DNA from: Toxonevra muliebris
Taxonomy: Eukaryota; Arthropoda; Insecta; Diptera; Pallopteridae
NCBI GenBank assembly: GCA_963691655.1
Contig: OY829326.1
Location: 22,308,878 to 22,372,877 of the forward strand
DNA length: 64,000 bases
Direction of reading: 5' to 3'
In this document: positions 1-11,640 of the stretch, piece after piece
Position numbering within the stretch: the first letter of the stretch is position 1
Layout of the letters: every line of letters starts with the position of its first letter
Translations under genes and position numbers: made by a program
Notes under the pieces: generated by a model
The model's input: the letters and a program-made list of their open reading frames with translations, nothing else
What the model was told of the DNA's origin: nothing
The model's database searches: none

Positions 1-258
1 ATTGTGTGAATTTTGTGTTTGTTGATTGTCATTTTGATTTCCAAAATTATTATTCCAATGATTTATTATAAAACGTCCACGAAAATCGAATTTAAATTTA
101 TTTGAATTACTGCGTATAATTTCATTAGCGCAATTCTTTTCTTGTTCTTTTTTCCTACGTTCTGCATCCAAATCGATGGACATGCCAAAATCACATATCT
201 TACATACGCCATTATGATCGAGCAGAATATTACGTGCTGCAAGATCACGATGCACGAT
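1..258 (-). CDS. Tie: Tie-like receptor tyrosine kinase, catalytic-loop exon (partial)
   Basis: Fourth coding exon seen of the minus-strand kinase gene; it runs off the window at position 1. It follows an acceptor reading TTTCAG and starts in phase 0, giving 86 codons (residues 1018-1103 of the reconstructed protein) without a stop. It holds the catalytic loop HRDLAARN (H1020-N1027, catalytic Asp D1022) and the metal-binding DFG (D1040-G1042), so the kinase should be active. The HRDLAARN form is typical of receptor tyrosine kinases. After DFG there are 61 Asn/Gln/Lys-rich residues with no tyrosine and no APE motif, so the activation segment is unusually long. The rest of the C-lobe must lie outside the window. 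Confidence 0.9.
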   Translation of the reverse strand, partial: MVHRDLAARNILLDHNGVCKICDFGMSIDLDAERRKKEQEKNCANEIIRSNSNKFKFDFRGRFIINHWNNNFGNQNDNQQTQNSHN

Positions 259-324
259 CTGAAATTATAGAATGAAACAGAATTAATATTGTCTTCTGAG
301 TGATAAATTTTTGTGTGCGTTTAC
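259..324 (-). other. Short intron of the Tie-like kinase gene
   Basis: 66-base intron with donor GTAAAC (319-324) and acceptor TTTCAG (259-264 region), phase 0. It separates the GMEYIAERR exon from the IVHRDLAARN exon; reading through it gives stop codons, and removing it restores kinase continuity. Confidence 0.9.
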
Positions 325-518
325 TCTTCGTTCGGCTATATATTCCATTCCGCATGCAATATCCAATGCAAATCCTGCCAAGGTACGTGGTGATAGCGGC
401 GCAAGACTTCTCCCTCCTGGCACAGATGCTGGCAAAATATTTGTAGCGCTACGTGCTGCACGCAGTAGCGAAAGAAGACGTCCACGCATTGCATATTCCA
501 TTATTAGCATATGTGGTT
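325..518 (-). CDS. Tie: Tie-like receptor tyrosine kinase, hinge/alphaE exon
   Basis: Internal coding exon of 194 bases. It begins two bases into a codon after acceptor TTTAAAG (CT at 519-520 on the plus strand) and ends in phase 0 at AGA before GTAAAC. It supplies residues 954-1017: the hinge EPHMLIMEYAMRGRLLSLL, then a Ser/Pro/Arg-rich loop, then the alphaE helix FALDIACGMEYIAERR that leads into the catalytic loop. The join to the upstream exon rebuilds Glu953 as G plus AA, so VES-EPHMLIMEYA reads through as in tyrosine kinases. A start at the internal Met (510) would be wrong. Confidence 0.9.
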
Positions 519-1336
519 CTTTAAAGAAAAAGTGAGTTAAATAAATTGTGGTATCAGTGGTATCTGCAATCGTGGTAGACCTTTATGTAAATGTGTTCAT
601 ATCGAGCAATGATCTTCATATTATCGTTAGCGCAATTTTTTTTCATAAATAATTTTTTTTTTATAATAAATTTAACAAGAGCATCTTTTCCCAAATTCTT
701 TCAAAAACCTTCTGCTGTAAAATTCACTTTTTGTTTGTTTCCATAATTTGACGATCATGGTTCAATAGGTTCTTTCTAATGCGGTTTCTCTCATGATTTC
801 TTAAATAACTACAGACAGGCATAACTCAAGACTCCAAATTTTACGCGCCCGGAACAATGAAATTCAAACGATAAATTTACTAAAATTTTGTGTTCCGATG
901 TAAATGAGTATAATCTCCCGCGGCTCCTCTCATGATCTAAGTTTTACGCGACCAAAAATGATTGAATTCCAAACATGAATCCACGAAAATTTCGAGTTTC
1001 GAATACCGGACATTTTTCAAAAACGAACAAATCAATTTCAAACAAATCTTTGGATTAAGTAACTTTTCTAAAATACGCCCTAACAAATCAATGGACTAGC
1101 CTTTTTGAAGTCTAGAGTTTGTTTCCTTGCAAAATTAAAAAGCTAATCTAAACTCTATTTGAGTGTACTACTAAAAAATTCCGAAATTATGCTTGCGAAA
1201 TCTTTAAAACATTCAAAACCGCAGCTATAATATAAATTATCCGCTCTTATATCAACTCATATTTTATTTTAAGCAATTTACTATTAAATATAGCTCTCTC
1301 ATTTAACTTCCTTTTCCCAGTCTCTACTCAACTTAC
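519..1336 (-). other. Intron of the Tie-like kinase gene
   Basis: 818-base AT-rich intron, phase 1, with donor GTAAGT (1331-1336 on the plus strand). I see no gene or recognisable mobile element in it. Confidence 0.85.
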
Positions 1337-3742
1337 CGCTCTCCACACATGCACCCAATAGAGTCACCACATTCGGATGTGAACCCAATTTTCGCATAAT
1401 ATTCGCCTCATCTTTAAGCGTCGCCTGCGCACTACAAGCGCGTATCGTCTTCACAGCCACAATACGTGTCGCTCCGAAATGTCCACTTAAATCATCTGCT
1501 TCTGCCTTCCAGACCTGCCCGAAATTACCCTCTCCCAGTAAACTCTTCAAACGAATATTACCACGATCGAATTCTTGATCGCTAGTCACTGAACATTGTT
1601 CATCATAAAGATTATTATTATTATTATTGTTGTGATTTGAATCACTACGTGATTGCATTGATTTATTCGATTGTGTCTGATGTGGCATATGATGTACTAT
1701 ATGATGATCAACTTCATCCTCATCCTCATCATTGTGATATTTTGAATCTAGTTTCTTCACCGGACTGATCGGCTGCTGATCCGTAATGCAAACATCAAAA
1801 TCTTCTTCATCCTTGGCATTGCGGCGTATTATAAAGCTACGTACAAAATAAAGAATGATGGCGCACAGTGGAAAGATGCCTATACCGGCAAGCACCATGG
1901 TGGCAATATTCATGCGACGCATCTCAATCGACACTTCACGCTCATCGGCCACCACTGTGGAACGTATATCAGCACCATTTGCCGAAGGTTGATGGTTTAG
2001 AGATGGTTCTTCAACTGGTGCCGACTCAATAATGCCAACGTATGTTGCAGCCCCTCCGCCGTGATTGGCAGAATCATTGGTAGTTGCTGTGCTAGACGTC
2101 ACTGTATTTGAGCCACTAGTAGTACGTGGATTTACGGTGGAACGTACAGAGCTAAGCACAGTTGTACGCAATATTGATAGAGTTGCATCTGTGCTGGAGA
2201 AATGTGGCACAGGTATACGACGTGTAGTGGTTTCGGGATTGCCAGTAGTGTGGTTGACGAATATGATGAGATTTGTTTTTTCATCTGTATTGATTACCTG
2301 GGTTAAACTAGGACCTAAAGCACGTAAGCGTTCAGTATCTTCTTCAATGATAGTTTTACGTTTCGGTGTTGTGCTGGGGGTAGCAATAGTAGATGTAGGT
2401 GTAGGAGTTTTGATTGTTGAGGTGGTAATGGTGACAGGAGCTGGCGGTAGAGTCGTCGTTGTTGTCGAAGTTGTTGTAGTTGTGGTACTAGGTACAGTTG
2501 GTTTCGGTGTTGGTGGTGGAACTGTAGTCGTCGTTGTTGTTGTGGTAGTCGTAGTTGAGCTCGATGTCGTTGTTGTTGTCGATGATGTTGTTGTACTTAT
2601 TTTCTCTGTCGAAGTCACCATTGGCGATTGGGTCGCCTCTTCTTCATCGCTTAGCACTGTTATAATAAGCGGTGTCGATGAGGCTGGTTGTTCGAGTGCT
2701 GCTGCAGCTGCTATTGCTGCTGTAGCCAAATTCGTTACAATCGGTTCTTTTAAATCTTCATATCTATTTGATTTCTGATTTTCACTAACTCTCATCACTG
2801 TAACAGTTTGATCCTTTGGTTTTTCGGTCGAAGCTGTTGGACTATTAGCTTTCACATCCGTTACATTGTTATCACTCAATAGAGCAGCAGTCGGTCTGGT
2901 CACAGGACTATAACGTCTATTGAAATTCGAATTTCCTCCACGATCACGCATATTGTATTTGTAACGCGAACGGCTACGCTCCACCGCTGACAATGTCGAC
3001 GATGCCGTTGGTGCTGGTGTTGTAGATGCGAGCTGTGCCACGGACACTTCTAACAATTTGGGATGATCATCACTAACCGATGTAATCGTCAGCATAGCCG
3101 GTTGAATAGGAGGCAATTTCTGACCAAAATACAGATACGGTTGTATATCATCATCTTCAATGGAGGTTGTGGCCAGCGTCACAGACTGCGAGTGTTTACC
3201 ACGTCCTCGAAATTTTACAATGCCAGCGCCTTTAGCGACTTCTGGTATATGATTTAGCGTATCATTTTGATCTTTAGCTACCACAAAAAGACCATGCGAT
3301 GATTCATCGGTGAAAAGTATCTCATTGGTATCACGATCGCCAGTTTGTGTACCGGTACCAGTTTTCGATGAAGGGCGCACTACGACGGTTGCTGTAGAAT
3401 TTGAAGCGACATTGGTGGCAGTGCGTGAAAAGTTTGCACATTGACGCATGCAACTTGCTGTTGTGCGTCGAGTGAAATTCTTCGTGCAATTGCGTATACA
3501 AATCGATCGAGGATCGGTGGGTGATTTAGATGTGGTCTCAATGACACCCGATGATATTGCTGTACGTCCAGTTGTACCGATGCGTGTTCGAAATCCGCCA
3601 CGATGTAGTGCACTGCGACGAGCAGCCAAAACATTCATCAATTTACGCTCACGATCTTGTGCGGAAGTAAGTGGTGCTATGGAGGATCGTACGGGGCGAT
3701 AGGTTGTAGGTATAATGCTGGGTGAGTGCTCGGCGGCAGCAT
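1337..3742 (-). CDS. Tie: Tie-like receptor tyrosine kinase, large ectodomain/transmembrane/kinase exon
   Basis: 2406-base exon after acceptor TTCATTCTAG, encoding residues 151-953. The ectodomain part is low-complexity and Ser/Thr-rich, with a mucin-like run of nearly pure Thr/Ser and then Thr/Pro at about 520-610. I see no Ig, EGF or fibronectin domain. A single membrane segment at about 762-786 (IATMVLAGIGIFPLCAIILY) is followed by a basic stop-transfer FVRSFIIRR. The juxtamembrane region is rich in Asp/Glu, His and Asn. The kinase begins with the Gly-rich loop LLGEGNFGQVW (about 883-893), the ATP-binding Lys in VAVKTI (about 915) and the alphaC Glu in LKDEANIM. It ends as VES before GTAAGT, phase 1. 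The family call as insect Tie rests on my recall of its kinase domain; another insect receptor kinase such as Cad96Ca is the alternative, but no cadherin repeats are visible. Confidence 0.9.
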
Positions 3743-4142
3743 CTAGAATGAAATAAAAAAATAACCATATAAGTATAATTTTTCCAGTAGGTATATAAAA
3801 ATTTTAGAGGGGCTCAATCTGAGCACTTTCTTTCTTTTATTTTAAAACATTTTTGCATTCACTGCAAGCATACAACCACATAAGATTTCAAATAAATAGT
3901 TTTTTGCTTATTCAATTGAAATCTCTTTCCTACTTAAAAATAATTAGATATTCAGACACATTTAAATGTCAAAAGGTGCCAAATCTTGCGACATATTTAG
4001 TACGATTTCGAACTTCAATACCCTAATGGACTGCCTATTATATTTGAATATCAAAGACAACCAAAACGCTCGTGAAAGAGTAAAAATATCTTCTTTACCA
4101 TGGGCGAATACAGAGCGAAAATTACTGGAGTAGTATTTCTAT

Positions 4143-4222
4143 AGTCTCTTTGGTGGTCTAGTGTCAGTGTGCTAGACTAACACCGCAAGGGTCCCGGGAA
4201 GTTCGATTCCCTGGAAGAGCAT
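4143..4222 (+). repeat. tRNA-derived SINE head (truncated)
   Basis: An A-box-like TGGTCTAGTGT is followed about 40 bases later by a B-box-like AGTTCGATTCC, the internal pol III promoter layout of a tRNA. It matches the heads of the SINE copies at 54466, 57745 and 62450 in having CTAGTG and TTCGATTC. The body of the SINE is not recognisable downstream. A decayed tRNA pseudogene is the alternative. Confidence 0.55.
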
Positions 4223-4443
4223 GGTAGTACGCTTTCTACTTTTCATATCATTTATAGTTTTTAACTAACTTCAATAACCTCAAATAGTCAAAAAAAAATG
4301 TACTTATTCTGCCATTAAAGCCAGCCGTCTTGTACTTTAATCCCCTGCACTGAGTTTGCCCTGCTCTTTTTCATTCCGAACTGATATTAACGAATGCGTG
4401 AAATTTGGCTCCAAATAAAAATGAAAAAAGGCCCCAGTATATC

Positions 4444-4676
4444 GCTACCGTAATTTGCTAAAGCCCTAACACGCACATTTCAAATTTTACAGAAGGAGCA
4501 AAAAACATTCTGATATTTGAAATACGATTTTCAGAGTTTGTAATTTAAACACACAGATAGAAGATTTTCGGTGTATATCTGCAAAAATTTCAATACAGGT
4601 GAAAGCAGGCACGTTTTATCATAACCCATCAAAAACCTGATATTGAACATTTTTATGTTAGGAGTTTAACCGTAGC
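4444..4676. repeat. Nonautonomous inverted-repeat element
   Basis: The left end GCTACCGTAATTTGC..CCTAACA pairs imperfectly with the reverse complement of the right end, GGCTACGGTTAAACTCCTAA. The right half, reversed, matches 39936-40060 over its length (shared ACACCGAAAA, GGATTATGA and GCTACC blocks), so this is a dispersed family. There is no coding capacity. Boundaries are approximate. Confidence 0.45.
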
Positions 4677-7600
4677 CAAACTTTAGGGTTTGAAGGAATA
4701 ATAGTAAAAAAATCGCGCGAATTTTTTTGGGGGCTATTTTTTATTTTCGGTTTGGAGTCATTTTTCATTGGGGCCAAATTTCACGGAATTTCATAGCTCG
4801 TGAGCCTCGGATTTAAATTCTAGTAGTATGGGTTAAAGTTTACTGATTTTAAAAAGCAAAGGATTCGAACTACATTTATAGAAAAATTGCAACATTATTT
4901 AAATAGTCTTTTTATGCCAAATCACCGTCATTCAAATTCTTCTTTTTCTTTAGAGTTTGGTGGAGTTTTTGACTCCCTTTTACCATAACAATTTTTGGCA
5001 AACTCCCAGACAAATTAAATTGACGTTTCAAAATATGTATACTCATTAAATATGTTTTTGATTTGGCCCACTTTGGGCTAAAGTTTTTAAATTGACGTCA
5101 TTCGGAAAAAGGTTCATTGGTACAATTTAACACCTTATAAAATCAAATGACGAATGAATAACTTTGTAAAAGTAATCCGGAGTCACTGATTACGATCCTG
5201 AACTCAGATTTTCTCTACTGGGATTCTTGTTACAAAACCCCAAAATTTTGTATATTATGTGGGACCAATAAAACGTTTTTTTTTTTCATGTTTCATACCT
5301 AGGAGAAAGTTTTTTATCATGAAAAGATTAATGAAATTTATTTGGACATTAGCACCCCACTACTCCGTCTTATTCCCAATTTTGGGTGTTACATGAAGTC
5401 ATTACCTAACATATGACCATATTAAGTGAACGGTTGTGAAAACTAAAATAGTATCTCTGAGAAAAATTTGCATCATTGAAAATTAGTTAGGGTCACAGAA
5501 GTCCAAAATTATTAAAAAACAAATTTTTCTATATTTTTAACCCTTGAAAGGTTTAGGTTTTCGCATTAGTCTATTCATATGGAATTAACTATTGGAAAAA
5601 ACTACAAACTACTAAAAAATATTTGAGATCACTTAAGGTCAAAATCATTAAAACCCAACTTTTTCAAATGAATCAGGGGTTGATTCACATAAACAGCTTT
5701 TAAATTCTCACGTGCCTATGAATCGTAAAGTGAATTATCCAAGCAGTTTCTCACCCAATACCCATTTTATAGATATTTATTTTAAAAAATGTTTACAACT
5801 AATATAACATCTTAATTTTACAGCACAGAAAACAGTTTTTCTAAATTCATCTGCTTATATCATATATGAGCTCATTTAAAATTACATGGAGCTGCAACTA
5901 ATTTTGTAAATTATAGCCAAAATCAAACAAACAAACAAAATTCCTAAAAAATTTAAATTCTTTTTATTTTCCTACACTTAAATTGCAAGCTAGCAAACAA
6001 AGCAAAGCCAAGCAAAATAAAATTAAACAACAAAATTTGTGAAGAATACCAAGAAAAATATTTGCCACATTAGTTTACTTAATATGCTGACGCGTCTTGA
6101 CTAAATAAGTTAAAATAATAATAAAAACAAATAAAAATAATTCAAATACATATGAGCCATGTTATTTATTTGTCATGCCAAAAAAAATTAAAAAAAAAAA
6201 ACAACAAGGAAAATAGCCAAAAATGACGCAGCAATTTGGACATACACAACAGCAACTTAAATAGCTTCAACCACTTGCACTAAACATTAACAGAATGCGG
6301 CGGCAATCTCAAAGCGTGGTAGGTAGTTTATAGAGTTTTCAAGAGATTCTATTTGTTTTTTTGTTTATAACTTGTTCATTTTATTTATTTTCCTTTATTT
6401 GTTGTGTGTTTGTAGCAAGTATTTTAATGCTAAATTTTTATGAATGTATGTATTTTAAATGTAAGGCTTTAATGCGATTGTTCTTAAATGTAATTTTGTT
6501 TTAATTTTTTTTTTTTTGACATGTTTGTTTGATGGTTTTATACATATTTTTATAAATTATTTTTTGTATTGTACTTTGGCTCACTCATATACTCAAAAGT
6601 GTTAATTCTTTTTTTTATTATTTCTAGTTAGTAAATTTTTAATTGAAGATGTTATGTTTTATTTATTATTATTTTGTTTTTTTCTTTTTTTTTTTTTGGT
6701 ATGTACTAATTACTTTTGATACTTAATAGCGAATATAAAAACAAAAAATGTTAGGTAAGTATATATGTACATATTTAAGAAACCAGCTTTGCAATTAAAT
6801 ATATTCTATAATTATGAACTTACATTTTTTGTCTTTAAGACGACGCTATATAGAAAACTTGAGACATAAGTGATGGGAACCATTAATTAGAAAATTCTAG
6901 AACAAATTTTCAATCTCTGAGTAAAAATTGGAGTTGATCATATAAAGCAAACTAATCAGTTTCTATAAATGTAAAACGTTATCATATTTAAAGTTCCTGA
7001 TTCGCTTCCACTGACGTGTTCAAAATATATAGCTATTTGCGATATAGTTTGCGTGGTAAGAAAGGTTAAGGTTACTTAAACTTAATTTTTTTAAAAATGT
7101 ATTTGCAATTATTTATAACATTTTCAATAAAAAACTGTTTGTTTTTATCTGAACTGATCTGAGACTTTTCTAAAAATTTAGCCCAAAATCTTCGAAATAT
7201 GACCAAAATTAAAAAAAAAAACAAAAAACATTTAGTATCAGTTTTGATTATTTGATTTTTTTGTATTATATCAAAAGCAACTACGCGATTTGGAAATTTT
7301 TAAAAAGATTTCTGCGCTATCAAAAGTTTTAACTGCAGTGAAAATTGACAATTTTTCAAACGAAATTTCGAAATTTGAATTTTTTATAGATTAATTTTTT
7401 CCAATTCTAAAATTTTATCGAAAAATTCGGCTGATAAAATATCAGAAATTACTTTTACATTATTCAAAAAGATCTCAATTGAAAAATTAATAAGTTATTT
7501 CTGAAAAAAAGATAAATTTAAAATTGTAAATAATTTTTCCACCATTGCCCCTTAATCCGGCGTTAAAGAACTTATTTTTGTCACACCATCAACAAACTGG

Positions 7601-7991
7601 GTGTGTGGTACCCGAGTAACAAAAAATCCTTTGAATAAAACTAGAACTAGATTTTTTTTAAGTTTTTCCTTTTTAATTTCATAAAACATATTTTAAGTGA
7701 AAAAAAGTTAAATTAAAAGTATTCTCTTCTTCTATTTTTTGAAACAAAAAGATTAGATCAAAAAAATTGACGACGTACATCTAGCCTAAAGTAAGCATGA
7801 CGCTGTCAAACTCGAAACAAATATAAATGATTGTTTATAAGTACGTATGTCTATCCATGCCTTGGCACTGTCTGTGTGAAAAGAATGGTAAGAATCGAAA
7901 AATAGTGAAAAGTATAGAAAAAATCAAAATTTGAGCTTTTAATTAGACTCCTATTAAATATTAACCAACTTGCGTGTGTATGTCTGATATA

Positions 7992-7997
7992 TTTATT
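7992..7997 (-). terminator. Candidate polyadenylation signal of the nested gene
   Basis: AATAAA on the minus strand (TTTATT on the plus strand), about 100 bases after the stop codon of the QRICH2-like gene. Spacing is plausible, but the hexamer is common in this AT-rich DNA. Confidence 0.4.
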
Positions 7998-8094
7998 TCT
8001 ACCAATATCCATTCTAAAATGATTTATTTCGATTGCACGCACATACATAATAGCATTCACGCACATCAACACATATACAAATATAATTTTATGT

Positions 8095-9345
8095 TTAAAA
8101 ATATGCACCAGCAGATCTTAGTGAATTATCAGATTTGCCACTGTAAAAATCACTCAAATATTTTTCTCTCAGCTTAATATTTTCCAAACGCTCTTGAATG
8201 GTCTTCACCGTTTTTGTTTTGAAGCATTCCGACATTTTATTGCAGCGGCAGCGTTTCGTCGGCTTCTTTGGTTTTGCCTTTTCAGCACACGGAACCTCTT
8301 TGTTTTTTGCCGTTAGTATAACGCCTGCAGCTCGATTGCAAGCTATTGTATTTTTAAGTTTTTCCACCGTCAATTCAATTTGCTCTAAATTTTTTCGGAG
8401 ATACTCTTTGAACGGTATAACGTGGCATTTATCCATTTTGGCATCGATAATGTCTTGAAGCTCTTTTACTGTGTCCGTAAGTTTCAAATAATTAATTTCC
8501 ACTTTTTTCTTCAGATTTTCCACATCTTCGATACAACGCTCGACAATTTCTACTTTGTGGTATTGATCATTAGCATATTTCATAAATTCATGAAGTCTTT
8601 CATCCACTCTATCCAGTTTAGCCTCCAAGTCGAGCATTCGTAATGCCATCGGTGTTCCTATGATAGACATTAACCTCTTCACGAATTCAGGTCTCTGCAC
8701 AAATTGACACGCAATTTCGGTCACTTCATCCACATATACAGTGCAAAGATCTTCGCATTTCGTTTTGTATTCCTCACAATATTCAGCAGGAGTAGTAGTA
8801 GCAGTAGTAGCACTAGCTGATGATTCTACATCATCACTGCTTTTATCTTCAACTGTTTCTTCAATGCTTGACTCCAGTTTTACATCCATGTCTGCGTTAT
8901 CATCATCACCTTGTTCGCTCCCGATTGTATCATTTTCCATATTTTCTTCCAGTATTACAGCAGACATATTGTATTTCTCGAAAAATTCATTCAGCTTCTC
9001 AAAGTTAGAAGGTATTGCGTTTACTTCAATTAAATGTTTCTTTAGTTTTTTACCAACATCTACGATGCGTTTCTCCAGCTCGATCACCTTGTCGAACTTT
9101 CTCAAAATTATATCTACTTTCTCACTGTCAAAAGGTAATTGGGATATTTTCGCAACATTACGTTCTTTCCTCAAGCACTTGGCTTCATAACCAGTAATTG
9201 AGACCTTTTCATTTTGACAATCAAGCTTCATTAAAATCAAATTTATGAGACTATGCAGCACCGAAATATTTATGGTATTTAGTTGGGGCTCTCCTAGGGC
9301 AATTTGAGCCATTTCTTGAAGTGTGAATTCAGTGTGGTTTGACAT
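8095..9345 (-). CDS. QRICH2/DUF4795-like coiled-coil protein, single exon, nested in the Tie intron
   Basis: Complete 416-residue open frame. ATG is preceded by AAA, with an in-frame TAA five codons further upstream, so this is the true start. The N-terminus (about 8-50, TLQEMAQIALGEPQLNTINI) has the feel of the QRICH2 N-terminal motif. An acidic, Ser/Thr-rich linker lies at about 130-190. Charged heptad-like helices at about 240-350 suggest coiled coils. Around 345 comes an RAAG motif followed by cysteines, and a basic CRCNK stretch follows near 375, resembling the end of DUF4795. Mammalian QRICH2 is a sperm-flagellum protein, so a testis role is a reasonable guess, not shown here. It lies intact inside the 30-kb kinase intron on the same strand and is intronless, which fits a nested gene or an old retrocopy. 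The family call is from recall of motifs. Confidence 0.75.
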   Translation of the reverse strand: MSNHTEFTLQEMAQIALGEPQLNTINISVLHSLINLILMKLDCQNEKVSITGYEAKCLRKERNVAKISQLPFDSEKVDIILRKFDKVIELEKRIVDVGKKLKKHLIEVNAIPSNFEKLNEFFEKYNMSAVILEENMENDTIGSEQGDDDNADMDVKLESSIEETVEDKSSDDVESSASATTATTTPAEYCEEYKTKCEDLCTVYVDEVTEIACQFVQRPEFVKRLMSIIGTPMALRMLDLEAKLDRVDERLHEFMKYANDQYHKVEIVERCIEDVENLKKKVEINYLKLTDTVKELQDIIDAKMDKCHVIPFKEYLRKNLEQIELTVEKLKNTIACNRAAGVILTAKNKEVPCAEKAKPKKPTKRCRCNKMSECFKTKTVKTIQERLENIKLREKYLSDFYSGKSDNSLRSAGAYF

Positions 9346-10319
9346 TTTAGTAATACTTTGTTATATAACTCTTTTTTTCGTTTGTTTTTAAAATAAATTT
9401 TTACTATTTCTTTTTTTACACCTTTTTGATTTATTTTTAGTTATTTTTAGTTATTTTTGATTTATATTGAGTTGTTTTTCAAAGTTTATTAAGTAACTTA
9501 AATACATTTTCGAAAATTTTTTGTTTTTTTTTTTGGAACTAAGTATTTTTTCCAAATGTATATATCAATTGAGGTTTACTACAATTGGATAAACACTAAC
9601 TTTTTAAACTTCATAAAAATTATGAAGCATGGTTTTGATGAGAGAATGGAAGGATCGGATTTCAAACTCGCCTTGTTTGGGCCAACAGAATTGCATTAGT
9701 TTCTAGATTTTAAAGATAGTGCCTATTTTATAGATATAGTCACTGTTAAGTTTAACCTATCTTAAAGAATATACATTAAAGTGGTGCACTGGGGATTCGA
9801 ATACAAAAAACGGAACGGATCCAGGAGCATATGAACTGACAGCCAGACACTCTGAGCCAATTGGCCAATGGGAAAGACCGCAATCATTTTCTAAGTACAG
9901 ATTTTTACCATAAAGCTGTGTGTTCAGTTTAACCTTGTATGTAAGAATTGAAGCCAAAATATAGTGATATTATCAAGCAGTCAAGCCACAATCAGAGCTT
10001 TGAGATATCCTCAAAGCTAGTCTAAAAATTCTTAGAGTTGCTGGATGAATTAAACAAAGCAAAGGACTCACTAAAATATATCGGAATGAAATAGTGGTCT
10101 GTTAAAGCCACTAATTGAGAACTTTAATCCCAAAATAGCAGCCAAATAGCTCAAGCTAAGTAAAACTAACCTCAAAATAATTATAAACTGGGGAAACACA
10201 TGAAAAATTTTGACATAGGATAGGATAGCAACTGTCGCTTTTGCCGGAAAAAAATACAGTAGCTGAGTTGTGAGTATCATAGTAGCTAGTCTCTCAAGAA
10301 ATATAAATTACACATATTT
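9346..10319. other. Intron stretch, nothing recognised
   Basis: AT-rich sequence upstream of the nested gene. Its promoter should lie just right of 9345, but no clear TATA box or initiator stands out. Short open frames here have no recognisable content. Confidence 0.4.
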
Positions 10320-10810
10320 TCGGGACAAAACCAAACCAAAATCGGTCAAAAATCAAATCAAACAATGAGAAAAATCATATACAAGATTTTGCTTAAGATG
10401 GTTCTTGTATTGGGTGACCTATAATAAAATTTTCCGAGGAATATTTCCTTAGAACATTTTAACCCTCTAGCTTCCACCAGTATGGTTCATTTTGGGTTCT
10501 TTTATTAAAAACTCCTTAAAAGCTAAGTTTTAGGGGCGGTAAAAGATTAAATTATTCCACAAAAATATTCTCCAGAAAATTTCATTAAGGGTCTCCAAAG
10601 ACAAGTAGCCTTTAGAAGTTAAAGGTAACACATAAAAAACGAATATACTGGTGGGAGTTAGAAGGTTAAGATGTTCTAAGAAAATATTTTTTGGGTAATT
10701 TTAATATAGGTTGCCCAAGACAAAAACCACCTTAAATATAATTTTACATATGATTTTTCTCATTACTTGAATCGGTTTTTGCCCAAAAAATCAAAATTTC
10801 AAACCACTGT
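10320..10810. repeat. Long inverted-repeat (foldback) element
   Basis: The left arm (about 10320-10500) and right arm (about 10640-10810) are reverse complements with scattered mismatches. Shared blocks include AATGAGAAAAATCATAT, TTAGAACATTTTAACC and CCACCAGTAT. The transcript of either strand would form a hairpin with a ~140-base loop. Its centre (ATTCCACAAAAATATT then CCAGAAAATTT) recurs at about 21010-21040, defining a family. Confidence 0.7.
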
Positions 10811-11044
10811 AAAAAAAAGTTGTGACGTAGTGAAGCAAAATGGGATCTGTTGTTACTGAGGTCAAATACTATTGTTTGTAATTGGTTTGGTTTGGTTTTG
10901 TCCCAAAACATTGACCCTCAAACTGTTGCATAGTGTTATCTGAAACAAATGGAACAAAAATTAGAACTCAGAATGTAAATATGGTGAAAGGAATAACAGT
11001 AGAACACATACATACATATATTATTTCGGTGATAGTCTAAAGCA

Positions 11045-11640
11045 GGCTAAATATAACTAAAGATTAGATCAGCAACCGGACCTAAATCTAAAAATGAGAA
11101 TAAAATACAGACCAAAAACCAGAACATAAAGCATACTAAAAATTATATCAACCCAGACCCAAATCAAAAATTAAGCCGCTAGACCAGAAAATAAACGAAA
11201 AAAGACCAAAGATCAGGGCAAACTGTATACCAATAACCAAACTAAAAACCAGATCACAAACCAGATAAAAAATCACACCACAATCCAGAGCAAAATCTAT
11301 TTCGAGAGTCAAACCAAAATTCATAACAATAACCAACTAGAATTCAGGACAGCAATTTAGTCAATACCCAATCAAAAACTCAGTTTAAAAATATAACCGC
11401 CAAAACCCAGGCCAGCCAATACAGACTAATAACTAGATCGCAAGCCAGGCACAAACTTAGACCACCAAAATCCTGATAGAAAAACCGACTAGACCAGAAT
11501 CTAAACCAAAAACCAAATAAAAATCCTCATCAAAAATTAGACCGAAATCCTACCTAAAATTTAAGCAGACCAAAAACCAAACCATACTGACCAGTCACTA
11601 AAAGCAAGTCCTCAATCTAAACTCTATCACGTTAAATGTG
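11045..11640 (+). repeat. Degenerate ~12-bp minisatellite, array A
   Basis: Loose tandem copies of a unit near ACCAAAAACCAG / ACCAAAATTCAG with frequent indels and substitutions. Short open frames across it are artefacts of the periodicity. Same family as arrays at 23130, 35080, 44700 and (reversed) 57850. Confidence 0.7.

Larger units (their letters stand above)
3743..7991 (-). other. 3' part of the 30.4-kb Tie intron
   Basis: The intron runs from 34109 down to 3743, phase 1. This part is AT-rich and holds no gene. It contains a SINE head (4143-4222), an inverted-repeat element (4444-4676) and a block at about 5384-5435 shared with about 38868-38915 (TGAAGTCATTACC followed by ATATGACCATA). 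From 5760 to 7990 I see only AT-rich sequence and homopolymer runs. Confidence 0.6.

Noticed and set aside
2065..2778. 237-codon Val-rich open frame on the plus strand
   Set aside because: It is the antisense of the Thr/Ser-rich ectodomain codons of the kinase exon; no start context or domain supports it.
4143..4222. Functional tRNA gene
   Set aside because: A and B boxes are present but a cloverleaf with a paired acceptor stem is not evident; the related heads are attached to SINE bodies.
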